DNA from: Sedimenticola sp.
GTDB lineage: Bacteria; Pseudomonadota; Gammaproteobacteria; Chromatiales; Chromatiaceae
Assembly (NCBI GenBank): GCA_027038775.1
Contig: JALWGP010000323.1
Span: 1 to 7,792 of the forward strand
DNA: 7,792 nucleotides
Reading direction: 5' to 3'
In this document: positions 1-5,618 of the stretch, one piece after another
Numbering within the stretch: position 1 is the stretch's first letter
How the letters are laid out: every line of letters begins with the position of its first letter
The notes under the pieces: generated by a model
Databases searched by the model: none
What the model was told of the DNA's origin: nothing
Seen by the model: the letters and a program-made list of their open reading frames with translations, nothing else
Made by a program: the position numbers and the translations under genes

Positions 1-518
1 TCTTCAACGTGCAGCGCCTGGCAGAGGAGCACGGTCTCAACCGGGAGGTGGTGCGCACCTCCCGGCGGGCCGACTTCTACAGCCTCTTCCGACCCAAGAC
101 GGCGGAGGAGCTGGCCACCGTGCAGCGCATCGTGGATGCCATCTACGAGGCTTTCATCGGGCGGGTGGCCCGGGGACGGGGGCTGGAGCCCGCGCGGGTG
201 AAGGCGCTGGCCCAGGGGCGCGTCTGGTCGGGCAAGCGGGCGCTGGAGCTGGGGCTGGCGGACCGGGCCGGGGGCCTGCGCGAGGCCATCGCCGCCGCCG
301 CGGAGCGGGCCGGCCTGGAGGGGTACTCGGTCTTGGAATACCAGCGCGCCGAGAGCTGGGCCGACCTGCTGCTGCGCGAGCTGGGGCTGGTGCCGGAAGA
401 GGGGGACGCGCGGGAACCCGGGATGGAGAGCCTGTGGACCGCCCTGCGGCAGCTGCGCCGTTTCACCGATCCGAGGGGGGTCCATGCGCGCATGCCCTTT
501 GATCTTTCCATACGTTGA
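1..518 (+). CDS. sppA: Signal peptide peptidase SppA (peptidase S49), C-terminal part, cut at the 5' end
   Basis: SppA is a membrane-bound, periplasm-facing serine protease of family S49 that digests cleaved signal peptides. The reading frame is open from base 3 and enters from outside the window, so no true start is visible; the GTG at 9 is internal. About 171 residues remain. The recognisable part is the end of the S49 domain: a helix with the pattern F-I-G-R-V-A-R, then A-Q-G-R-V-W-S-G-K-R-A and G-L-A-D-R-A-G-G, which matches the family's 'GRVWTG..A...GLVD.LGG' signature. The catalytic Ser/Lys residues lie upstream, outside the window. The tail, with a dividing amphipathic stretch and a final F-T-D-P-R-G-V-H-A-R-M-P, resembles the end of the long 67-kDa type rather than the short 36-kDa type. 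The stop codon overlaps the ribosome binding site of the next gene, so the two are probably cotranscribed. Confidence 0.88.
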   Translation, partial: FNVQRLAEEHGLNREVVRTSRRADFYSLFRPKTAEELATVQRIVDAIYEAFIGRVARGRGLEPARVKALAQGRVWSGKRALELGLADRAGGLREAIAAAAERAGLEGYSVLEYQRAESWADLLLRELGLVPEEGDAREPGMESLWTALRQLRRFTDPRGVHARMPFDLSIR

Positions 519-524
519 AGGAGG
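518..524 (+). promoter_or_regulatory. Ribosome binding site that fixes the start of the next gene
   Basis: A near-perfect Shine-Dalgarno AAGGAGG lies 4 bases before the ATG at 529 and starts on the last base of the sppA stop codon. It decides in favour of 529 over the in-frame upstream ATGs at 484 and 493, which lie inside sppA and have no such site. Confidence 0.8.
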
Positions 525-528
525 GACG

Positions 529-1227
529 ATGAACCAGGAGATGGAAACGGCGGGGGGGCGCAAGGCTCCGTCCCGCGGAATGAAGGGCAGCACTGTCGCC
601 TGGATCGTGCTGGGCACGGTGCTGGTCACCGTTGCGCTCACCTGGTGGGCGCTGCGCACCTACCTCTACGCCAGCGGCTTCGAGCCGGTGGAACTGAGCC
701 CGAAGGAGGAACGCCAGCTCGACGCCAAGCTGCGGGCGCTGGGCTACCAACCGGCTCCCGAACCCGTGAAGGGGGCGGGCAGGGAGAGTGACGAGGCGTG
801 GCTGCGGCCCGAGGTCTACCGGGAGGAGGCGGGCAGGCGGACGCTCTACTTTACCGAGCGGGAACTCAACGCCCTCATCGCCAACAACCGCGACCTGGCC
901 AGGCGGCTGGCGGTGGACCTCTCCGACGACAGGGTGAGCGTGCGTGCGCTGGTGCGCGTGGATCCTGATTTTCCCATCCTGGGCGGCAAGACCCTGCGGG
1001 TGTCGGGCGGCGTGGAGATGGCCTTCCGCAACGGCCGCCCCGTGGTGCGGCTGCTGGGCGTGAGCCTCATGGGTGTACCCATCCCTTCCGCCTGGCTGGG
1101 CGGGCTCAAGAACGTGGACCTGATCAGCGAGTTCGGCGACGCCGGCGGCTTCTGGGACGCCTTCGCGCGGGGCGTGGAGGGGATCCAGGTGGAGGAGGGC
1201 CGGCTGAAGCTCACCCTGCGCGAGTGA
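529..1227 (+). CDS. Single-pass membrane protein of unknown function with a YpmS/DUF2140-like extracytoplasmic domain
   Basis: This 232-residue protein has a short, positively charged cytoplasmic N-terminus, one hydrophobic helix at about residues 21-44 (starting S-T-V-A-W-I-V-L-G), and an extracytoplasmic part. A linker at about 52-100 contains a charged, possibly helical segment. The folded domain at about 104-232 starts with L-Y-F-T-E-R-E-L-N-A-L-I. It continues with alternating strands (V-S-V-R-A-L-V-R-V, L-R-V-S-G-G-V-E-M-A-F, V-V-R-L-L-G-V-S-L-M-G-V-P-I-P). The 'ftErELNali' opening and beta-rich body recall YpmS/DUF2140 and LmeA/DUF2993 lipid-binding domains. That is an impression from memory and no enzyme motif is visible. 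It follows sppA by 10 bases with a strong ribosome binding site, so it is likely a cotranscribed envelope protein. Confidence 0.72.
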   Translation: MNQEMETAGGRKAPSRGMKGSTVAWIVLGTVLVTVALTWWALRTYLYASGFEPVELSPKEERQLDAKLRALGYQPAPEPVKGAGRESDEAWLRPEVYREEAGRRTLYFTERELNALIANNRDLARRLAVDLSDDRVSVRALVRVDPDFPILGGKTLRVSGGVEMAFRNGRPVVRLLGVSLMGVPIPSAWLGGLKNVDLISEFGDAGGFWDAFARGVEGIQVEEGRLKLTLRE

Positions 1228-1239
1228 CGAAGCCGGTCT

Positions 1240-1278
1240 CGAACGGCCGCCGGAGCGGAGCCCGGCGGCCGGGGTTCG
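1240..1278. terminator. GC-rich inverted repeat between convergent genes, possible bidirectional terminator
   Basis: The arms 1245-1253 (GGCCGCCGG) and 1262-1270 (CCGGCGGCC) are perfectly complementary over 9 bp around an 8-base loop. C1244/G1271 adds a tenth pair. A further outer stem, CGAAC (1240-1244) with GTTCG (1274-1278), is possible if GGG bulges. The repeat fills the 52-base gap between the plus-strand gene ending at 1227 and the minus-strand gene ending at 1280, which is where a shared terminator is expected. There is no T-run on either side, so it is not a classical intrinsic terminator. Confidence 0.5.
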
Positions 1279-1279
1279 G

Positions 1280-1813
1280 TCAGAAAAAGGATTTCTTTCC
1301 CTTGGCCAGCGTCAGGGTGCCCGACCACTGTCCCTTCATTTCGCCGTCGATGGTGAACATCTTCAGCTCGAGTTTGTAACCCACCAGCTCCTGGCCGTCG
1401 GCGCCGTACTGGCGGTTGGAAGAGAGTTCCGAACGCACCACGTAGTCGAAACTGGTGGCGGACCTGTCCACCAGGCGCACGGTCCCGGAATTGAGCAGGG
1501 TTTCGGTGATGCGATCGTAGATGTCCGCCATGCGGATGTTTTCGTTGTCGGTGTTGTTCCGCAGCTTGGCCAGTATCAGCCTGGGCTTGCGCTTGCCCCA
1601 GCTCTTGACGAAGCGTGACGAGAGCATCTTGTTGGTGACCATCTCCGCCAGCTCGGTGTAGTCGGCCATGGTGAGCTCGGCCTGGAGATGGGCGCGGCTC
1701 GAGGAGTCGACCACTGCGACGTTGGCCTGTTTCCCGAAGGAGACGGGGTTGCTCTGGCAACCCGCCAGGATGGCTGCGGCACATGCGATTGCGAACGTTG
1801 GTCTGGTATTCAT
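1280..1813 (-). CDS. LpoB-like outer-membrane lipoprotein (penicillin-binding protein activator family), shortened
   Basis: In E. coli LpoB is an outer-membrane lipoprotein that reaches through the cell wall to activate the peptidoglycan synthase PBP1b. This 177-residue protein has a lipoprotein signal peptide with lipobox L-A-G-C (Cys19). Gln at +2 fits outer-membrane sorting. The mature part shows the family's pattern: M-A-D-Y-T-E-L-A-E-M-V-T-N-K-M-L (49-64), P-R-L-I-L-A-K-L-R-N-N-T (77-88), an I-R-M-A-D-I-Y-D-R-I-T-E helix, L-L-N-S-G-T-V-R-L-V-D-R (106-117), and a terminal strand Q-W-S-G. Two features are unusual. The linker after Cys19 is only about 25 residues, far shorter than in E. coli. 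The helical segment normally between 'VDRS' and 'ADYVL' is missing, so V-D-R-S-A-T runs almost directly into F-D-Y-V-V. It is the last gene of the operon. PBP1b activation is not assured. Confidence 0.8.
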   Translation of the reverse strand: MNTRPTFAIACAAAILAGCQSNPVSFGKQANVAVVDSSSRAHLQAELTMADYTELAEMVTNKMLSSRFVKSWGKRKPRLILAKLRNNTDNENIRMADIYDRITETLLNSGTVRLVDRSATSFDYVVRSELSSNRQYGADGQELVGYKLELKMFTIDGEMKGQWSGTLTLAKGKKSFF

Positions 1814-1843
1814 CGATCTGGTTTCCCCCCTGTTGACGAATGG

Positions 1844-1860
1844 GCGGGAGTGCCTCCCGC
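1844..1860. repeat. Hairpin-forming inverted repeat between ycfL and the lpoB-like gene
   Basis: GCGGGAG (1844-1850) and CTCCCGC (1854-1860) form a perfect 7-bp stem with a 3-base loop in the 75-base gap upstream of the lpoB-like start. No T-run follows on the minus strand, so an efficient terminator is unlikely. A stem here could block or slow RNA decay, or tune expression of the last gene. Its downstream edge is about 30 bases from the start codon at 1813, and the G-rich stretch AGGGGGG (1825-1831) lies between them. Confidence 0.55.
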
Positions 1861-1888
1861 GGTGGTTCTGGTCTGCTGCCGGAGTCGG

Positions 1889-2356
1889 CTAACGCTTGTC
1901 GGGTGTCTGCTCCTGGTGGATGAATATGTCGTCGGGCAGACGGACGGTCAGGGTCACCGAGTAGGCGTCGGGACTCTTTCCGACGGACCGAAGGCTCTTG
2001 ATCTCGCGGGGTCCCAGCACGAAGCGCCGCCATACCGGGTTGTCGTTGATGCCGAAACCCTGCTGGTCCTCCCAGGTGTACATGTACTCCAGGGTGTAGC
2101 GGTGGTCGGTCAGGTTCTGGGCCGATACCTCCACCCGCGGCAAGGCGCCGGCCGTGCCCAGTCGTGCGTCCACCAGTGCGATTTTGCCCACCAGCTTTTC
2201 GGATCCCAGCACCAGCCTGACCCGGGGGTTGGCGTTGTTGATGGTGCTCTGCTGGTAGTGGCGGATGTTGGGGTTGCTGACCCCGGCAGAGTCGTTGCAA
2301 CCCGTGACGAAGGCGGCCAGCAGGGCCGCCAGGACGATCGATGTCTTTGGTTTCAT
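1889..2356 (-). CDS. ycfL: YcfL family lipoprotein (DUF1425)
   Basis: This 155-residue protein has a lipoprotein signal peptide with lipobox V-T-G-C (Cys20) and Asn at +2, which predicts outer-membrane sorting. The mature domain is beta-rich and carries the YcfL/DUF1425 pattern: V-E-V-S-A-Q-N-L-T-D followed by Y-T-L-E-Y-M-Y-T-W-E-D-Q-Q-G-F-G-I (76-103), then W-R-R-F-V-L-G-P-R-E and a final hydrophobic strand, S-V-T-L-T-V-R-L. The family's function is unknown; in E. coli ycfL sits directly upstream of lpoB, the same order as here. I chose the ATG at 2354-2356 because it gives a proper signal peptide and is preceded at 7 bases by GGGGAGA, which lies in the end of the upstream gene. Only 4 bases separate it from that gene's stop, so the two are translationally close. 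Confidence 0.85.
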   Translation of the reverse strand: MKPKTSIVLAALLAAFVTGCNDSAGVSNPNIRHYQQSTINNANPRVRLVLGSEKLVGKIALVDARLGTAGALPRVEVSAQNLTDHRYTLEYMYTWEDQQGFGINDNPVWRRFVLGPREIKSLRSVGKSPDAYSVTLTVRLPDDIFIHQEQTPDKR

Positions 2357-2360
2357 GTCG

Positions 2361-3953
2361 TTATCTCCCCACCCACATCTTGTCGCTCGAGACCGTGTAC
2401 ATGGTCCCATCCAGTGTCCTTGCATAGACGATGTTGTGACTCTCCTTGTCGATGTTGACCACCTTGCTGGCGAGCACCCTGCCGCGCCTGTCATAACTGA
2501 CGATCTTGATCCGGGACACCGATCTGGGTACGTAGAAACGGGCCGCGAGCAGGCGCGAAGGCAGCAGCGACCAGGAGCGCATGTCGGGATGCGCCATCTT
2601 GTCCCGCTCCTTTTTCAGTGAAAGGATCAACGAGCCGAACACGCCCGTCTGCCGGGCGGTCTGGTTCCACATCTCGCTCTCGATGAGGTTCCGGATGACC
2701 GTGGTCATCATGCGCAGCTGCATCAGGGGCTCTGCGTCCTTCTGGAAACGCAGGGCGAGGGCGGTGATGTCGGCCACCTCGGAAAGACGGGCCCAGCGGC
2801 GCCCACCGGTGGTCTGCACCTCGATACGGTGCACCTTGCCAGGCACCGGTTCGTAGATGGGCAGCTCGATCTCCGTGGGCAGGGAACGCCCGAGACTGAG
2901 GTCGAACTTGAGCAGTTTCTTCTCCGGCGCAAAGCCGTCGCCGACGATGACGTGGACCAGCCGCTTGTTGCGGGGCGGGGGTTTCTTCATCTCCCGCATC
3001 GCCTGCTTGATCACGGCGCTCTTTGGATTGAGCTCCAGCGCTTTCTTGTAGGAGATCCGGGCGTTGTCCCGCAGGCTCGGGTCTTCATAGCTGTCGAGTT
3101 CCTGGACCACGCCGGCGATGTAGAAGCCGAAAGGATTGACGAAGGCGCTGGGCACGGAGAGCGCCTTTTTCTCGGTCTCCTTGTACTGCTCCTCGACGAT
3201 GGCGTCCAGCCCCTGCAGGTCGGCTCCCTTCTTCTGCTGTTCCTTCGTCTCTTTCTCGATCTCCTTCTTCGCTTCACGCACCAGCTCGTCGAACTTCTTC
3301 TTTTCGATGTTCTGCAGGTCGATGGCGCGCCGGGTGACATTGTAGGCCTGCCGCTTGCCCTGCAGCATGAAGGCGATGGACTTGTAGTTGAGCATCAGGA
3401 TGCGTTCGAAGCCCACGCCTTTGTAGTCGCTCAGTTCCTCGTTGCCCGAGACGGTGGACAGGGTGATGTTCTTGAAGCCCGAGAGGAAACTGCTCACGGT
3501 GCTCTGTTCCTCGCTGGCGACGAGGCTTCTTTCCGCCTGGCTGAAATGCCGGATCGCCGCGTCGGTATCGGCGGCGTCGAGCCTCACCAGCCCGAGCTGC
3601 AGGTGGGCCAGCAGGTCCATGGCTTCGGGATCCTTGTACTTCTCGCTCAGCGCCTGGATGGCCTTGTCCAGTTTTCCGTCGTGGACAAGCGCCTTGATGG
3701 GCAACAGTTCCTGGCTGTAGCCCTCGTAGACCACCCGGCGCTTGCCCGCCTTCGACAGGCCGAGGGGATCCTCCCCCCGGTTGTCCGCCTGGGCGGTCTG
3801 CCGTGGGGCCGGGTCCTGGGGTGGCTGGCCGGCAGGAGCGCTCAGCGCCTTGCCGAGTGCGCTGAAAGGATTGAACTCGGCGCTTGCGTGCGGCGATGGG
3901 GAGATCAGTCCCGCGACGACCAGCGATGAAAGCAGTGACCGCCTGAGTTCCAT
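2361..3953 (-). CDS. COG3014-type exported helical protein of unknown function
   Basis: This 530-residue protein has a cleavable signal peptide (likely cut after H-A-S-A, residue 25) with no lipobox and no cysteine anywhere. It therefore looks like a soluble periplasmic protein, whereas COG3014 relatives are, as I recall, often lipoproteins. A Pro-rich linker (39-55) leads to TPR-like helices (about 80-150). Next comes the family's signature-like stretch Y-K-G-V-G-F-E-R-I-L-M-L-N-Y-K-S-I-A-F (177-195). A very charged, probable coiled coil spans about 215-265 (Lys/Glu rich). It is followed by N-P-F-G-F-Y-I-A-G-V-V-Q-E and a TPR-like helix ending A-L-E-L-N-P-K. The C-terminal half (330-530) is mixed, with V-I-V-G-D-G-F-A-P and D-M-R-S-W-S-L-L-P. 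A GGGGAGG site lies 5 bases before the ATG, and 17 bases separate it from the preceding gene. COG3014 next to YcfL and LpoB genes is a recurring arrangement in gammaproteobacteria, as I recall it. The molecular role is unknown. Confidence 0.75.
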   Translation of the reverse strand: MELRRSLLSSLVVAGLISPSPHASAEFNPFSALGKALSAPAGQPPQDPAPRQTAQADNRGEDPLGLSKAGKRRVVYEGYSQELLPIKALVHDGKLDKAIQALSEKYKDPEAMDLLAHLQLGLVRLDAADTDAAIRHFSQAERSLVASEEQSTVSSFLSGFKNITLSTVSGNEELSDYKGVGFERILMLNYKSIAFMLQGKRQAYNVTRRAIDLQNIEKKKFDELVREAKKEIEKETKEQQKKGADLQGLDAIVEEQYKETEKKALSVPSAFVNPFGFYIAGVVQELDSYEDPSLRDNARISYKKALELNPKSAVIKQAMREMKKPPPRNKRLVHVIVGDGFAPEKKLLKFDLSLGRSLPTEIELPIYEPVPGKVHRIEVQTTGGRRWARLSEVADITALALRFQKDAEPLMQLRMMTTVIRNLIESEMWNQTARQTGVFGSLILSLKKERDKMAHPDMRSWSLLPSRLLAARFYVPRSVSRIKIVSYDRRGRVLASKVVNIDKESHNIVYARTLDGTMYTVSSDKMWVGR

Positions 3954-3970
3954 GGGTGCCTCCCCGCCGG

Positions 3971-5593
3971 TCAGAAGTTGGGACGATTGACGCGGGGCAT
4001 CGGTTTTGGGGCCGGCGGCGCCGGCCGCCGGGCGGGTGCCAGGGTACCCTCCCGGCGTGCCCGCAGGTCGTCGCTGATCTGCTGGGACAGGTCCGTGGAG
4101 AAGCGGTCGATGAGGTTGCTGACGGCCGTCTCCTGGTCCCTCACCTCGCGGATCCTGTCGTCGATGTCGATCTTGATCATGCTGGCGACCTTGCCGGTGT
4201 GTACGTCCACCAGGCGGGCCGTGGCCTTCACGGTGCCGAAATAGCGGACCTGGATCTCCTGGGTGTAGGGGATCCTCGTGGACTCGCTGCGGATGCGGAA
4301 ATCGTCGATGGCGGTGTGGACCAGGTAGTCGGCGCCCTGCAGCTCCCGCAGCAGTGCATCGTCCGGGAGATCCCTGGCAATGGCGACGAAGGCCTTTTCG
4401 TCGAGCACCTGGTCGACCTCCGCCCGCTCCATCACGTCGAACTCGGGAAAGCGGGACAACTTGTACATCAGGTCGTTGGTGATGCGCCCCGTCTGTGCCT
4501 GGTCGAGAATGATGTTGTGGGCACCCGGTGTGATCCTGATCCTGCCCACGGCCAGGGTGAGCGGGCCGCCGGCGTCCGACCGCGCATCCCCCCCGCTGCG
4601 TGGAGGCGTCTCCTCCTGCCTGAGATTCCCGCTGTCGTGTCGCACTGCGAGGTCATCGATACGGGGAGTGCCGCTGGTCACGGAGACCACCGCCAGCCTG
4701 GGCTGTACCTGGACCACTTCCGCCTGGGCCACTTCGCGCCTGAGGCGGCCAATGACCACGCCTGCGCTGTCCTTGATCTCGTCGCCCTCGCGCACCAGGG
4801 TGTAACGGTCCCCCACGCGCACGCCCTCGTTGCTGCCGCGATTAATCACCCAGGGGTCCGATGCCACGATGCGGGCGGGAAAGACCATGTCCAGGATGGC
4901 CAGGGCCGCCTTGGATCCCAGGTGGTCGAACATGGAGTAGGCGTCCTGCTTCGATTCACGACCGGAGAAGAGGCGTTCGGAGATCCGGGTGTGCAGGCTG
5001 GTGGCGCCGAGGATCCGGCCGTGGGCGGTTTCGATCAGGCGCAGCCGCAGGCGGGCGTCCACCTCGTTGGTGACCAGGGTCCTGCCGCGCTCGCTGTAGG
5101 GCATGGCGCGCACCTTCTGCTTCGGCTGGTGTTTTTCCAGCACGGCGTAGACCAGGTAGTCTGCGCCCAGGGCGGTACCCAGCTCCTGGAACTCCTTGAG
5201 ACGGTCGTTGTGGTCGGCCAGGGCGCCGGCGGCGGCGATGGTCCAGCCGCTGGTGGCGGGCAGCTGCTCGAGGCTCTTTTCGATCACCTTGTCCACGTCG
5301 GTGGCGGCGCGTTCGCGGCCGAACTGCTGCTCGCGGATCACCCGCCGCAGGGCGGTGCGTTCCACCACTTCGAAACGATTGGTGGCGGTGAGGTGCTCGA
5401 TGATGCGGGCCGCCAGTGCGTCAGGCAGCGAACGTACATTACCCGGGACGGTTCGGTCCGGGTGGAAATCCTCCTGGCCCATGACGGCGATCCTCACCCG
5501 GTTCTCCTGTGGCGCCAGGGTCTGGGGAACCGCGGCCGGCAAAGGCGCGCACAGGAAGGCCAGCAGGAGAAATAAGGCGAACTTGGTTTTCAT
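3971..5593 (-). CDS. Exported protein with two CsgG-like domains around a FlgT-C-like domain
   Basis: This is a 540-residue protein with a Sec signal peptide (about residues 1-21). Its only cysteine, Cys15, lies inside the signal peptide without a lipobox, so the mature protein is not lipidated. Domain order: a CsgG/TolB-N-like domain at about 31-240 (V-R-I-A-V-M-G, R-F-E-V-V-E-R-T, L-G-A-D-Y-L-V-Y-A), then a FlgT-C-like domain at about 241-316 (P-W-V-I-N-R-G-S-N-E-G-V-R-V-G-D). A polar linker follows, then a second CsgG-like domain at about 345-515 (F-P-E-F-D-V-M-E-R, L-Q-G-A-D-Y-L-V-H-T, A-R-L-V-D-V-H-T-G). A Pro/Arg-rich tail ends the protein. CsgG-like proteins usually have one such domain. 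The start at 5591-5593 has AAGGAGG 7 bases upstream; longer readings begin inside the preceding gene. FlgT-type flagellar proteins are the main alternative family, but no flagellar genes are present. The biochemical role is unknown. Confidence 0.75.
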   Translation of the reverse strand: MKTKFALFLLLAFLCAPLPAAVPQTLAPQENRVRIAVMGQEDFHPDRTVPGNVRSLPDALAARIIEHLTATNRFEVVERTALRRVIREQQFGRERAATDVDKVIEKSLEQLPATSGWTIAAAGALADHNDRLKEFQELGTALGADYLVYAVLEKHQPKQKVRAMPYSERGRTLVTNEVDARLRLRLIETAHGRILGATSLHTRISERLFSGRESKQDAYSMFDHLGSKAALAILDMVFPARIVASDPWVINRGSNEGVRVGDRYTLVREGDEIKDSAGVVIGRLRREVAQAEVVQVQPRLAVVSVTSGTPRIDDLAVRHDSGNLRQEETPPRSGGDARSDAGGPLTLAVGRIRITPGAHNIILDQAQTGRITNDLMYKLSRFPEFDVMERAEVDQVLDEKAFVAIARDLPDDALLRELQGADYLVHTAIDDFRIRSESTRIPYTQEIQVRYFGTVKATARLVDVHTGKVASMIKIDIDDRIREVRDQETAVSNLIDRFSTDLSQQISDDLRARREGTLAPARRPAPPAPKPMPRVNRPNF

Positions 5594-5618
5594 GGCATCC
5601 CCTCCTTGGCTCAGGGCC

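Noticed and set aside
846..2300. Minus-strand open frame of 484 codons overlapping ycfL, the lpoB-like gene and the plus-strand membrane gene
   Set aside because: It runs through three supported genes in another frame, and its translation is low-complexity Arg/Pro/Gln-rich, typical of a high-GC shadow.
2829..3929. Plus-strand open frame of 366 codons opposite the COG3014-type gene
   Set aside because: It is an antisense shadow: a Leu/Val/His-rich translation without motifs, no ribosome binding site, and the opposite strand explains the region fully.
4010..4026. GC hairpin with 7-bp arms (GGCCGGC / GCCGGCC)
   Set aside because: It lies within codons for the Ala/Pro/Arg-rich tail of the larger CsgG-like protein and has no T-run; composition bias explains it.
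3956..5575. Long plus-strand open frame of 539 codons opposite the larger CsgG-like gene
   Set aside because: It is antisense to a gene with a signal peptide, a ribosome binding site and family motifs. Its translation is rich in His, Val, Gly and Asp without domain patterns, as expected for a shadow frame in high-GC DNA.
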